From Marinobacter denitrificans (GTDB lineage Bacteria; Pseudomonadota; Gammaproteobacteria; Pseudomonadales; Oleiphilaceae), in the NCBI RefSeq assembly GCF_008795955.1, contig NZ_VMHN01000002.1:854735-918734 (forward strand): DNA of 64,000 bases, read 5' to 3'. Position numbers and translations under genes: made by a program. The notes beneath the pieces are model-generated. The model was given only the letters and a program-made list of their open reading frames with translations, did no database searches and was not told the origin of the DNA. Shown here in pieces: positions 48,694 to 57,274 of this stretch; the stretch's first letter is position 1; each line of letters opens with the position of its first letter.

Positions 48694-49668
48694 ATGGCCA
48701 ACAGAATTCTGCGCACGCTGCTGGGTACTGCCCTGCTGGCACTGGCTGCAATGGCCCAGGCTGATGAACAGCGTGTGGTTGCCATCACCCAGATTGTGGA
48801 ACACCCGGCACTGGACGCGGTGTACCAGGGAGTCAGGGATGAGCTCGAGGAAAAGGGATACAAAGACGGCGAAAACCTGCGCATCATGCACGAAAGCGCC
48901 CAGGGTAACTCCGCTATCGCCTCGCAGATCGCCCGCAAGTTTGTGGGTGAAGGCCCGGATGTCATCGTTGCTATTGCCACGCCATCGGCCCAGACCATGG
49001 CCGCTGCTGCCCGCAAAACACCGGTGGTATTTTCAGCCGTTACCGACCCTGTAGGTGCCAAACTGGTCAAAAGCCTCAAAGCTCCCGGTGCCAACATTAC
49101 TGGCGTCACCGACATGCTGCCCATTGAAAGCCACCTCGACATGCTCGAGCGGGCCGTTCCCGATGCCAAGCGTATTGGTACCGTCTACAACCCGGGTGAA
49201 GCCAACTCGGTGGCGCTGATAGAGATGATTGAAGAGCGCATGGAAGCCCGTGGTATCGAACTGGTGAAAGCCGCCGCCACCAAGACCTCGGAAGTCCTTG
49301 GCGCTGCCCGCTCTCTGGTCGGCAAGGCAGACGCCATTTACCTGACCACCGACAACACAGTCATCAGTGCCGTTGAAGCGGTGATCTCCGTTGGTGAACG
49401 CGCCAGCATCCCGGTATTCGCTGCCGACACGGCTACTGTCAATCGCGGCGCCGTTGCTGCCCTCGGTTTCGACTACTACGACCACGGCCGCCAGACCGGC
49501 GCCATGGTTGCCCGCATCCTTGAAGGCGCCAACCCCGGCGATATGGATGTGGAATCCGTCGACACTCTTAACCTGTTCGTGAACCCCGCTGCTGCAGAGC
49601 GCATGGGCATTACCCTGTCCGACGACCTGATCAGCGACGCGAAAGAAGTCGTAAACAGCGACCAATAA
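48694..49668 (+). CDS. ABC transporter substrate-binding protein (TrpX/DUF534-like)
   Basis: Periplasmic binding protein of the ABC_sub_bind family, 324 residues with a Sec signal (LLGTALLALAAMAQA). Family blocks: VVAITQIVEHPALDAV, GVRDELEEKGYKDGENL, VAIATPSAQTMAAA and TDNTVISAVEAVI. Related operons move tryptophan/tyrosine or are uncharacterised, so the ligand is open. It heads a three-gene importer. Confidence 0.87.
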   Translation: MANRILRTLLGTALLALAAMAQADEQRVVAITQIVEHPALDAVYQGVRDELEEKGYKDGENLRIMHESAQGNSAIASQIARKFVGEGPDVIVAIATPSAQTMAAAARKTPVVFSAVTDPVGAKLVKSLKAPGANITGVTDMLPIESHLDMLERAVPDAKRIGTVYNPGEANSVALIEMIEERMEARGIELVKAAATKTSEVLGAARSLVGKADAIYLTTDNTVISAVEAVISVGERASIPVFAADTATVNRGAVAALGFDYYDHGRQTGAMVARILEGANPGDMDVESVDTLNLFVNPAAAERMGITLSDDLISDAKEVVNSDQ

Positions 49669-49678
49669 CACACTGTTC

Positions 49679-49712
49679 ACGGGCAGCCTCACAAGGGCTG
49701 CCCGTTTTCATT
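49679..49712 (+). terminator. hairpin between binding protein and permease genes
   Basis: A perfect 10-base stem ACGGGCAGCC/GGCTGCCCGT with a 7-base loop is followed by a short T-rich stretch, in the 61-base gap. It probably acts as a partial terminator or mRNA stabiliser, giving more binding protein than permease. Confidence 0.6.
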
Positions 49713-49729
49713 TACGGTGAACCATCCCC

Positions 49730-50632
49730 ATGCTTAGCAATATTGCCTTTTACGGCGCAGTCGAAACCGGCCTTATTTACGGACTGGTTGCCTTCGGCAT
49801 CTACATCTCTTTTCGTGTACTCGACTTCCCGGACCTGACCGTAGACGGCAGCTTTCCTCTGGGTGCCGCTGTCGCTGCCGTCCTTATCCTCGAGGGCGTG
49901 AACCCCTGGCTGGCAACCGGTGCTGCCATCATCGCCGGGATGGGTGCCGGTGCGGTAACGGCGTTGCTTAACGTGAAGCTCAACATCCTCAACCTGCTGG
50001 CTTCTATCCTTACCATGATCGCGCTCTATTCGGTGAACCTGCGCATCATGGGAAGGCCCAACATTGCGCTGCTGACGGAAGAAACCGTACTGACCCCGTG
50101 GTACAACCTCGACCTGGAATACCATCAGGTGCCCGTACTGCTGTTCACGATTATAGTGCTGGCAGGCCTGGTATTGCTGTGGCGCTTCATGAAGTCCGAA
50201 ACCGGCCTGGCCATGCGCGCCACCGGCGCCAACCCGCGCATGGCGCGGGCCCAGGGTATCGCCACTGGCGCGATGATCGTTCTGGGTGTGGCGTTGTCCA
50301 ACGGCCTGGTAGGCCTGGCAGGCGCGCTGTTTGCCCAGAGCCAGGGGGCTGCGGACGTTACTATGGGCGTGGGTGTGATCGTGATTGGTCTGGCCTCGCT
50401 GATCGGTGGTGAAGCCGTACTGACGCCTTCCTCCGTAGTGCGGGCCCTGATTGCCTGTGTCATTGGCGCCATCATCTACCGGCTTGCCATTGCCCTGGCA
50501 CTGAACGCGGACTTCCTGGGCCTGCAGGCACAGGATCTGAACCTGATCACCGCGGTGCTGGTCACCCTGGCTATCGTGCTGCCCGGTGTGCGTACGTCCG
50601 TCGCCGCGCGGCTCACCCGCAACAAGGCCTGA
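49730..50632 (+). CDS. ABC transporter permease (branched-chain/sugar type)
   Basis: A 300-residue inner-membrane permease of the BPD_transp_2 family with eight to nine spans. Recognisable stretches are GLVAFGIYISFRVLDFPDLT and FMKSETGLAMRATGANPRMA. It lies between the binding protein and ATPase genes, 10 bases before the latter. Confidence 0.88.
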   Translation: MLSNIAFYGAVETGLIYGLVAFGIYISFRVLDFPDLTVDGSFPLGAAVAAVLILEGVNPWLATGAAIIAGMGAGAVTALLNVKLNILNLLASILTMIALYSVNLRIMGRPNIALLTEETVLTPWYNLDLEYHQVPVLLFTIIVLAGLVLLWRFMKSETGLAMRATGANPRMARAQGIATGAMIVLGVALSNGLVGLAGALFAQSQGAADVTMGVGVIVIGLASLIGGEAVLTPSSVVRALIACVIGAIIYRLAIALALNADFLGLQAQDLNLITAVLVTLAIVLPGVRTSVAARLTRNKA

Positions 50633-50642
50633 AGGGGGACTC

Positions 50643-51437
50643 ATGATTACAGCAACTGACCTGAAACTGACCTTCGGCAAGGGAACGCCCCTGGAAAACC
50701 CAGCCCTGCGGGGAATGAGCCTGACCGTTAACCAGGGTGAGTTTGTCACTGTTATCGGCAGCAATGGCGCCGGCAAGTCCACTTTCCTCAACGCCCTCGC
50801 CGGCGAAGTGATGGTCGACAGCGGAAAGATCATCGTGGACAACCAGGACGTCACCAAGCTGCCTACCTACAAACGGGCAGGCAGTGTCGCCCGTGTCTTC
50901 CAGGACCCGCTGGCCGGCACCTGCGAAGGCCTGACCATCGAAGAAAACCTGTCGCTGGCGATCAAACGTGGCCAACGGCGGGGGTTGAGTGCGGCGGTGA
51001 AAGCCCGCTACCTGGACCAGTTCAAGACCAGCCTGGCCTCACTCAACCTGGGCCTAGAAAACCGCCTGGGCGACAAGATGGGGCTGCTCTCCGGTGGCCA
51101 GCGCCAGGCCGTAAGCCTGCTGATGGCCAGCCTGACACCCTCTGCCATCCTGCTGCTGGACGAACATACCGCCGCGCTGGACCCGAAAACCGCCGCCTTC
51201 GTGCTGGAGCTGACCACGCAAATCATTGAAGAGCAGAAGCTCACCGCACTGATGGTCACCCACAGCATGAAGCAGGCACTTGAGGTTGGTCAGCGCACGG
51301 TAATGCTGCATCAGGGCCAAGTGGTTTTCGATATCGCCGGCAAAGACCGGGAAGGACTGGAAGTGAAAGACCTGCTTGAGCTGTTCGAGAAGCAGCGCGG
51401 GCTTGAAATTACCGACGACAGCCTGCTGCTGGGCTGA
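50643..51437 (+). CDS. ABC transporter ATP-binding protein
   Basis: ATPase of the same importer, 264 residues from the ATG at 50643, where AAGGGGG precedes the start; the upstream frame overlaps the permease. Walker A GSNGAGKST, signature LLSGGQRQAVSL, Walker B ILLLDEHTAALDPKT and H-loop VTHSMKQAL are present. Confidence 0.92.
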   Translation: MITATDLKLTFGKGTPLENPALRGMSLTVNQGEFVTVIGSNGAGKSTFLNALAGEVMVDSGKIIVDNQDVTKLPTYKRAGSVARVFQDPLAGTCEGLTIEENLSLAIKRGQRRGLSAAVKARYLDQFKTSLASLNLGLENRLGDKMGLLSGGQRQAVSLLMASLTPSAILLLDEHTAALDPKTAAFVLELTTQIIEEQKLTALMVTHSMKQALEVGQRTVMLHQGQVVFDIAGKDREGLEVKDLLELFEKQRGLEITDDSLLLG

Positions 51438-51458
51438 CCATCCCGGACAGCATATGAT

Positions 51459-51485
51459 CTGCGGGGCACATCCTCTGCCCCGCAG
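51459..51485. terminator. perfect hairpin between convergent genes
   Basis: A perfect 10-base inverted repeat CTGCGGGGCA/TGCCCCGCAG with a 7-base loop sits in the 60-base gap between the ABC ATPase and DUF6160-like genes. No U-run follows on either strand, so termination efficiency is uncertain. Confidence 0.5.
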
Positions 51486-51497
51486 AAAACAGGACCA

Positions 51498-52307
51498 CTA
51501 GTGGCCGTATATCCGCATCTGGGTGTTGGTGATCGCCAGGTCATCAATGAAGATCTGGCCAATGGAAGCCTGCCCCACAATCACCTCCTGCATTCCGATA
51601 TCCGCCGCAAAGCTGGGCATATCGATCGCCAGTGCGGACATGCCGTCCGCTGCCATGCCGTGATAGATGTAAAGATCAACCTCGGCAAACAGGTCCAGCA
51701 CGCTCGGGAAGGTTTTGTCGTAGTCCGCGCCGGTCAGAGAGAGTCCACGAACGCCAATCGCCGCAAAAGGCACATCGAAGTCCATCACCTCAATGGCGAG
51801 CGCAGAACGCAGCCGCATAACGTCGGTGTCTGTGTCGACATGAATTGAGCCACGGCCCATAACACCTTCAATGAACAGGTTGTCCATCAGGGCGGTGTTC
51901 TGGCCATTCTGGCCCCATAACTCCCACGCACCAGAGGTGATGCGGAAATCGACAGCGTTGAAGTACTGGGGCTGGATATTGATCGCAGCATCACCGTCGG
52001 CAAGAACGTCGATGTCGATGCGGATATTGTCCAGAAGGTCGTTGGCATCCGGGCCACCCAGGCCATTGAAGCCAAAGAAGTCCGTACGCTCGGCACCGCC
52101 GATACTGATATCACTGATTGTCAGCGACCCCTCATCGGTATAGATAAAGCGGTCCATATTGATTTTGGTTTCCAGCTCAATGGTCACACCGGCCTGGCCG
52201 GTAATGTTCCCCATCGCACTGTCATCCAGCATGACTATGTCTGCCATTGCGGCAGCAGGAAACCCTGCGATGCCCAGCGCAAGCAGTGTACGTTTCAGGC
52301 CTTTCAT
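51498..52307 (-). CDS. DUF6160-like exported protein
   Basis: A 269-residue exported protein. A signal peptide (LLALGIAGFPAAAMA) is followed by the motif LDDSAMGNITGQAGVTIELE seen in DUF6160/FilA-like proteins. The rest alternates short hydrophobic and acidic strands (NIRIDIDVLADGDAAINI, AAIGVRGLSLTGAD), suggesting an all-beta surface or outer-membrane protein. The function is unknown. It is convergent with the ABC operon and divergent from nrdJa. Confidence 0.65.
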   Translation of the reverse strand: MKGLKRTLLALGIAGFPAAAMADIVMLDDSAMGNITGQAGVTIELETKINMDRFIYTDEGSLTISDISIGGAERTDFFGFNGLGGPDANDLLDNIRIDIDVLADGDAAINIQPQYFNAVDFRITSGAWELWGQNGQNTALMDNLFIEGVMGRGSIHVDTDTDVMRLRSALAIEVMDFDVPFAAIGVRGLSLTGADYDKTFPSVLDLFAEVDLYIYHGMAADGMSALAIDMPSFAADIGMQEVIVGQASIGQIFIDDLAITNTQMRIYGH

Positions 52308-52466
52308 TATTGTGTTCCTTTTTTAGTAGTTGTCCTTCCTGTGGGCCACTACTACACACGACTCCACACACCCACTTTAGCGACAGGTATAAAGGGGGTA
52401 CGTGCATCCGTCACATTTAACTGACTTTATGAACTTTTTTTCAGGTTTTTTCTGCACACTTTTTAA

Positions 52467-52482
52467 CCACAACATCTAGTGG
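52467..52482 (+). promoter_or_regulatory. NrdR-like box 1
   Basis: CCACAACATCTAGTGG, a near-palindrome close to the NrdR box consensus acaCwAgATcTwGtgt. It lies about 110 bases upstream of the nrdJ promoter. The repressor gene nrdR is not in the window. Confidence 0.45.
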
Positions 52483-52589
52483 TTTCTGGCAACTGCCCTC
52501 AAGGCGGCGTTTTCACAGGTATTTCAGGATTTTCAAGCTTTCCTTCATTGATTTTCTTACGCTTTCAGCCGCAATCTATAGTTGTCTTC

Positions 52590-52598
52590 TTATTCACA
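52590..52598 (+). promoter_or_regulatory. DnaA box in the nrdJ promoter
   Basis: TTATTCACA matches the DnaA consensus TTATnCACA exactly and includes the -35 hexamer. DnaA is known to regulate nrd genes in E. coli; its role here is inference. Confidence 0.45.
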
Positions 52599-52620
52599 GA
52601 CCACTATATCCTGTTATACT
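52593..52620 (+). promoter_or_regulatory. nrdJ promoter with central NrdR-like box
   Basis: -35 TTCACA (52593-52598), a 16-base spacer and -10 TATACT (52615-52620). The spacer and -10 contain a weak NrdR-like box CCACTATATCCTGTTA (52601-52616). Transcription would give a 5' leader of about 275 bases before nrdJa. Confidence 0.5.
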
Positions 52621-52765
52621 CATCCCACATTCACCCATATATAGGGTTTCCCTTGCCCGCCGGCCGCAACCGGCTAGCAACAGACGCAACGACGGAAACC
52701 GGGTGACCATCTTTCCTGAAACTCCGCTATCACGCCCTTTCCAGTGCGAACAGTGGGGCAGAAAA

Positions 52766-52781
52766 ACACCAGATCTAGTGT
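52766..52781 (+). promoter_or_regulatory. NrdR-like box 3
   Basis: ACACCAGATCTAGTGT is a palindrome with one mismatch and the best match to the NrdR consensus in the window. It sits 122 bases before the nrdJa ATG. No other gene lies in the 596-base interval 52308-52903; it holds only these sites. Confidence 0.6.
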
Positions 52782-52903
52782 TTGAGCAGATCTGAAGCAA
52801 GACAGCCCGCCGGGCTGCGCACATTTTTACGACGCACATGGGGTATGGCCGGCTGCGCTTTGCAGCGGTCATTAATAGAAATACCGGACATCCGAGGGTA
52901 GCA

Positions 52904-55042
52904 ATGAACGCTAAAGCACAGGCCGTGATAACAACAATTCCAATGCAGGAAGCTTCGCTGGACATATGGAACAGCAAGTACCAACTCAAAACCAAGACCG
53001 GTGAACCGGTCGACAAGGACATCGACGCCACCTACAAGCGTGTAGCAACTGCCCTCGCAGAAGTTGAAAACAAAGCCGACCGTGCCAAGCACATGAAAGA
53101 GTTCGCCTGGGCCCTGCGCCATGGCGCTATCCCGGCGGGCCGCATTACCTCCAATGCCGGTGCTGAAGCCCACAAACCAGCCACCTCCACCATTAACTGC
53201 ACCGTATCCGGCTCTGTTCAGGATTCCATGAACGACATCCTGGAGAAGAACCACGAAGCCGGCCTGACCCTGAAAGCAGGTTGCGGCATCGGTTATGAGT
53301 TCTCTACCCTGCGTCCGAAAGGTGCCTACGTCGCCGGCGCCGGTGCCACCACCTCCGGCCCGCTGTCGTTCATGGATATCTTCGACCGCATGTGCTTCAC
53401 CGTGTCTTCCGCCGGTGGCCGCCGTGGTGCGCAGATGGCCACCTTCGACGTGCACCATCCGGACGTGATCGACTTCATCCAGGCCAAGCGCGAAGACGGC
53501 CGCCTGCGCCAGTTCAACCTGTCGCTGCTGATCACCGAAGACTTTATCGAAGCCGTACGTAACGGCGACGACTGGCACCTGTCTTTCCCCGTAACCCAGA
53601 AAGAAGTGGAAGACGAAGGCCTGGACCTGTCCGACACCAGCCAGTTTGTATACCGCGACTTCCCGATCCAGAAAGGCTACGTGGTCAACGACGAAGGCAT
53701 GGTGGCGTGCAAGATCTACCGCACGCTGAAAGCCCAGTTCATCTGGGACACCATCATGACCAGCACCTACGACTACGCCGAGCCGGGTTTCATCCTGATC
53801 GACAAGGTCAACCAGATGAACAACAACTGGTTCTGCGAAGACATCCGCGCCACCAACCCCTGTGGCGAACAGCCCCTGCCCCCGTACGGCAGCTGCCTGC
53901 TGGGCTCGGTGAACCTGACCATGTTCGTGGACTACCCGTTCACTGACAAGGCCAGCTTCAACTATGAAAAATACCGCAAGGTGGTAGGCATCTTCACCCG
54001 CATGCTGGATAACGTGGTGGAAATCAACGGCCTGCCGCTGGAAGAACAGCGCCACGAAATCACCTACAAGCGCCGCCACGGCATGGGCATCCTCGGCCTG
54101 GGTTCCACCCTCGCCATGCTGCGCATGCCTTACGGTTCTGCCGAATCCGTACAGTTCACTGAAGAGGTAGTACGTGAAATGGCCGTGGAAGGCTGGCGCC
54201 AGTCCCTGGCCCTGGCCGAAGAAAAAGGCCCGGCGCCGATCATGGAAGACGAGTTTGAAGTAACCCCCAAGATGCTGACCAAGTGCCCACAGCTGTCCAA
54301 AGACGGCTACAAACTGGGCGACAAGCTCAAGGGCAAGGTACTGCACGCCAAGTACAGCCGCTACATGCAGCAGATTGCCGGCGTAGAGCCAGAGCTCGTG
54401 GAGAAACTGGCCGAGAAAGGTGGCCGCTTCACGCACCACACCTCCATCGCCCCCACCGGCACCATCAGCCTGTCACTGGCCAACAACGCCAGTAACGGCA
54501 TCGAGCCGAGCTTCTCGCACCACTACGCGCGCAACATCATCCGTGAAGGGCGCAAGACCAAGGAAAAAGTCGACGTATTCTCCTTCGAGCTGCTGGCCTA
54601 CCGCCACCTGGTAAACCCCGGTGCCATGCCCTTCTCCGAAGAAGAAGACAAGCGCTTGCCCGAGTACTTCACCACTTCTGAAGACGTCACACCGGCGCAG
54701 CACGTGGATATCCAGGCCGCGGCCCAGCTTTGGGTGGACTCGTCCATTTCCAAGACTGCCAACGTACCGCAGGACTTTGCGTACCCGGACTTCAAAGACA
54801 TCTACATGTACGCCTACGACAAGGGCCTGAAGGGTTGCACCACCTTCCGCTTTAACCCGGAAGCTTTCCAGGGCGTACTGGTCCAGGAAAAAGACCTCGA
54901 GAACACCCTGTACGAGTTCACCCTGGACGATGGCAGCAAAGTGACCCTCAAGGGCAACGAAGAAGTGGAGTACGACGGCGAGATCCACAACGCCGCCAAC
55001 CTCTTCGATGCGCTTAAAGAAGGCACTTACGGCAAATATTGA
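52904..55042 (+). CDS. nrdJa: B12-dependent ribonucleotide reductase, large part NrdJa
   Basis: Catalytic part of the class II (adenosylcobalamin) reductase that makes dNTPs without oxygen, split as in Pseudomonas. The start is at 52904 (MNAKAQAVITTIPMQE) behind GAGGG, giving 712 residues; upstream in-frame codons lie in the leader. Active-site regions: STINCTVSGS, LKAGCGIGYEFSTLRPKGA, the radical-chemistry motif ATNPCGEQPLPPYGSC and FTHHTSIAPTGTISL. The redox-active C-terminal cysteines are on NrdJb. A 554-residue frame on the other strand is a shadow. Confidence 0.95.
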   Translation: MNAKAQAVITTIPMQEASLDIWNSKYQLKTKTGEPVDKDIDATYKRVATALAEVENKADRAKHMKEFAWALRHGAIPAGRITSNAGAEAHKPATSTINCTVSGSVQDSMNDILEKNHEAGLTLKAGCGIGYEFSTLRPKGAYVAGAGATTSGPLSFMDIFDRMCFTVSSAGGRRGAQMATFDVHHPDVIDFIQAKREDGRLRQFNLSLLITEDFIEAVRNGDDWHLSFPVTQKEVEDEGLDLSDTSQFVYRDFPIQKGYVVNDEGMVACKIYRTLKAQFIWDTIMTSTYDYAEPGFILIDKVNQMNNNWFCEDIRATNPCGEQPLPPYGSCLLGSVNLTMFVDYPFTDKASFNYEKYRKVVGIFTRMLDNVVEINGLPLEEQRHEITYKRRHGMGILGLGSTLAMLRMPYGSAESVQFTEEVVREMAVEGWRQSLALAEEKGPAPIMEDEFEVTPKMLTKCPQLSKDGYKLGDKLKGKVLHAKYSRYMQQIAGVEPELVEKLAEKGGRFTHHTSIAPTGTISLSLANNASNGIEPSFSHHYARNIIREGRKTKEKVDVFSFELLAYRHLVNPGAMPFSEEEDKRLPEYFTTSEDVTPAQHVDIQAAAQLWVDSSISKTANVPQDFAYPDFKDIYMYAYDKGLKGCTTFRFNPEAFQGVLVQEKDLENTLYEFTLDDGSKVTLKGNEEVEYDGEIHNAANLFDALKEGTYGKY

Positions 55043-55072
55043 TCCGGTAAAACCGACACAGGACACGACACC

Positions 55073-55768
55073 ATGACAGTTAAAATCAGCAACAAAATCG
55101 TCGGCTACCGCGTCAAGAAAGCCGACCCAGTAGCCGCCGAGCACCAGCCACCGGTGCAGGCGGAAACCAAGCCCGTTCAGATGAACGAATACATCGAACG
55201 GCCGGACTTTCTGCTGGGCACCACCTACAAGATCAAGCCGCCGATCGCCGAGCACGCGATGTACATCACTATCAATGACATCCTGCTCAACGAAGGCACC
55301 GACCACGAAAGCCGGCAGCCGTACGAAGTGTTCATCAACTCCAAGTCGATGGAACACTTCCAGTGGGTTATCGCCCTCACCCGCGTAATCTCTGCGGTAT
55401 TCCGCAAGGGTGGCGACGTAACCTTCCTGGTGGAAGAGCTGCGCAGCGTGTACGACCCCAACGGCGGCTACTTCAAGAAGGGCGGCGTATTCATGCCCTC
55501 CCTGGTGGCCGAAATCGGCGCCGTGATCGAGAAGCACCTGAAGGCCATCGGCCTGCTGGAAAGCGAGGAAATGAGCGAAACCACCAAGCGCATCCTCGCC
55601 GAAAAGCGCGCCGAGTTCGAAGCCAGCCACAGCACGGCCACCAACGACGACAAAGCCAGCGACTTCCCGCCCAACGCCACCATGTGCGGAAAGTGCAGCA
55701 CCAAGGCGGTAATTGTGATGGACGGGTGTGCGACTTGTTTGTCCTGTGGCGATAGTAAGTGTGGTTGA
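55073..55768 (+). CDS. nrdJb: ribonucleotide reductase class II small part NrdJb
   Basis: The separate C-terminal part of the reductase, 231 residues, 30 bases after nrdJa. The middle resembles a TSCPD-like domain (VFINSKSMEHFQWVIALTRV, KGGVFMPSLVAEIG). The last 27 residues carry six cysteines in CGKC, CATC and CGDSKC patterns, a zinc-ribbon and thiol-relay tail that re-reduces the active site in the joined enzymes (inference from family). Confidence 0.93.
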   Translation: MTVKISNKIVGYRVKKADPVAAEHQPPVQAETKPVQMNEYIERPDFLLGTTYKIKPPIAEHAMYITINDILLNEGTDHESRQPYEVFINSKSMEHFQWVIALTRVISAVFRKGGDVTFLVEELRSVYDPNGGYFKKGGVFMPSLVAEIGAVIEKHLKAIGLLESEEMSETTKRILAEKRAEFEASHSTATNDDKASDFPPNATMCGKCSTKAVIVMDGCATCLSCGDSKCG

Positions 55769-55795
55769 GGTGATTGACTGCGATGAGTGATGAGG

Positions 55796-55826
55796 AGGCC
55801 TGGAGTGAAAGCTTCGGGCCTTTTTT
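55796..55826 (+). terminator. terminator of nrdJab
   Basis: A 10-base stem AGGCCTGGAG/CTTCGGGCCT with two G-U pairs and loop TGAAAG runs straight into T6. From here to 56023 no gene is seen; a weak promoter-like pair TTGAGT-16-TAGATT lies at 55934-55961 and could drive the first cassettes. Confidence 0.85.
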
Positions 55827-56054
55827 GTGTGTGGGAATTTGATCGCTTTGATCGAAAAATCGCTGAAAGCAGGAAAAACCGTCGTGGTGACCGTTTTTAT
55901 CGAGGCTCCGAGACAGGTTTGGAATTCAGGCCATTGAGTTTATAGAGCTTTTGGTTAGATTGGCAAAATGGCCATTCGGGATAATTGGTCGCGAAAAATG
56001 ATCATCGCGACCACTATACAAATGTTACAAGGCCAAGACTGAAATGGAGTTCAA

Positions 56055-56360
56055 GTGGTTACCTGCTACCTAAAGTACGTCATAGATCCCTACAAAGCGG
56101 CCGAGTTCGAGCGCTACTCGAAAATGTGGATACCCTTGGTCCAAAAATTCGGCGGTCAGCATCATGGATATTTCTTGCCCTCCGAAGGTGCCAACAATAT
56201 AGCTATCGCGCTTTTCACGTTCGAGTCGCTGGCAGCCTATGAAAAATACCGTGAGGCCTCGTTCAAAGACTCGGATTGCCAAGCCGCCTTCAAGTATGCC
56301 GAAGAAACTCGTTGTGTACTAAGTTGTGAACGCAGCTTTATGAGGCCCGTTTTTGAGTGA
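56055..56360 (+). CDS. cassette 1: NIPSNAP-like protein
   Basis: A 101-residue protein starting at GTG. VTCYLKYVIDPYKAAEFERY followed by WIPLVQKFGGQHHGYFLPSE and FESLAAYEKYRE match the NIPSNAP family, a ferredoxin-like dimeric alpha/beta barrel fold of unclear function. It is the first cassette, 232 bases after the nrdJb terminator start. Expression would depend on read-through or the weak upstream promoter. The family call is by pattern. Confidence 0.75.
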   Translation: MVTCYLKYVIDPYKAAEFERYSKMWIPLVQKFGGQHHGYFLPSEGANNIAIALFTFESLAAYEKYREASFKDSDCQAAFKYAEETRCVLSCERSFMRPVFE

Positions 56361-56362
56361 GC

Positions 56363-56463
56363 TTGTAACAAGTCGCTGTAGTACGCGGCCGATGGCCGCC
56401 GGACGCCCTTTTCATTGCGGCTTCGCCTCCATTACAAGGGCGCCGCTAAGCTTCGCGTTAAAT
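56363..56463 (+). repeat. attC1
   Basis: 101-base attC from TTGTAAC to GTTAAAT, with internal arms CGGACGCCCTT / AAGGGCGCCG. Its left box is complementary to the cassette 1 start at 56024. Confidence 0.88.
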
Positions 56464-56476
56464 GCCAGTACCAACT

Positions 56477-56713
56477 ATGAAGCATGAGCTCTGGATAGAA
56501 AATGAGAACGAGCAAACATTTTGCCTTGCTGGTCGCCACGGCGATGATGCGCGTCGTTTACTAGAGCCAGGGGCTAAGCTCGCATGGACGTGTGAAGCCT
56601 CGTCACATTTCGAGGCAATGACCAAGTACTATGAGTATATGGGCTGGGGGTCTTACACAACTGACTACCCAGAAGAAGACAAGAAAACCTACTCCGAGCT
56701 AGGCTGGGAGTAA
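56477..56713 (+). CDS. cassette 2: small acidic hypothetical protein
   Basis: A 78-residue protein, MKHELWIENENEQTFCLAGR..., ending YSELGWE. An in-frame ATG at 56462 lies on the cassette joint and is the alternative start. It is rich in aromatic and acidic residues with no signal or membrane span. Similar short proteins occur in integron arrays, but no function is known. Confidence 0.65.
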   Translation: MKHELWIENENEQTFCLAGRHGDDARRLLEPGAKLAWTCEASSHFEAMTKYYEYMGWGSYTTDYPEEDKKTYSELGWE

Positions 56714-56717
56714 GTGC

Positions 56718-56778
56718 ATTTAACAAACGCAGGCAAGGGACGCTCCTGACGTCGCGCCCCTGCTGCTTGGCGTTAGGC
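56718..56778 (+). repeat. attC2
   Basis: 61-base attC from ATTTAAC to GTTAGGC. The left box is the exact complement of the cassette 2 start GTTAAAT. Confidence 0.9.
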
Positions 56779-56789
56779 AGTCATAAGTG

Positions 56790-57173
56790 ATGCAAGACCA
56801 ATCAGTTGCAATAAAGGATGAAGAGGCAGCCCACCCAATCGCCGCTTCGTGGCGTCCGATTCTGCGCAAAGTCGTCAGCGCGTTCGTGAAGGGTAACTAT
56901 CAATTGAGCCGGCCAATCGAGGGTGTTTCTCCGGTTCCGCCTGATGTTGCTTCGCATATCCAAAACTATATTGCCGGTTATGGTGAGACGCTTGTGGAGT
57001 TGCCTGAGGAAACATGGAGTACATCATGTGCGCAATGGATGGGGGCTTACTGGGATGTGCTTGTGGATCTTTATACTGAAGGGGAAGGTGCCAGTGATTT
57101 GGTGCTTACCGGACGAATGGATGAGGTTGAAGGCAAACCGCAGTTCACAGTTGGTCTCGTTTATGTGCCATAG
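56790..57173 (+). CDS. cassette 3: hypothetical protein (DUF7668-like)
   Basis: A 127-residue soluble protein (GTG at 56787 is an alternative start). Stretches such as SWRPILRKVVSAFVKGNYQL and WMGAYWDVLVDLYTEGEGAS resemble small uncharacterised proteins of the DUF7668 type, often found in cassettes. No catalytic residues or membrane span are seen. Function unknown. Confidence 0.65.
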   Translation: MQDQSVAIKDEEAAHPIAASWRPILRKVVSAFVKGNYQLSRPIEGVSPVPPDVASHIQNYIAGYGETLVELPEETWSTSCAQWMGAYWDVLVDLYTEGEGASDLVLTGRMDEVEGKPQFTVGLVYVP

Positions 57174-57178
57174 CCGCA

Positions 57179-57264
57179 GCCTAACCATGCATTCCAGTTC
57201 GTTCCGTGGCCTACGACCACTCCACCGGACGCGCTAAAGCGCGCCGCTGAATTTCGCGTTAGGC
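57179..57264 (+). repeat. attC3
   Basis: 86-base attC from GCCTAAC to GTTAGGC, complementary to the cassette 3 start. It shares the core CCACTCCACCGGACGC-like arm with attC5. Confidence 0.9.
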
Positions 57265-57274
57265 AATCGTCACG

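Noticed and set aside
49712..50857. 381-residue open frame on - strand across the ABC permease
   Set aside because: Low-complexity Gln/Gly/His-rich shadow of the permease gene.
52775..54439. 554-residue open frame on - strand across nrdJa
   Set aside because: Shadow of the strong codon bias of nrdJa; no recognisable domain.
55934..55961. Integron Pc-like promoter
   Set aside because: TTGAGT-16-TAGATT is only a partial match and no attI was recognised, so it is mentioned but not listed as a feature.
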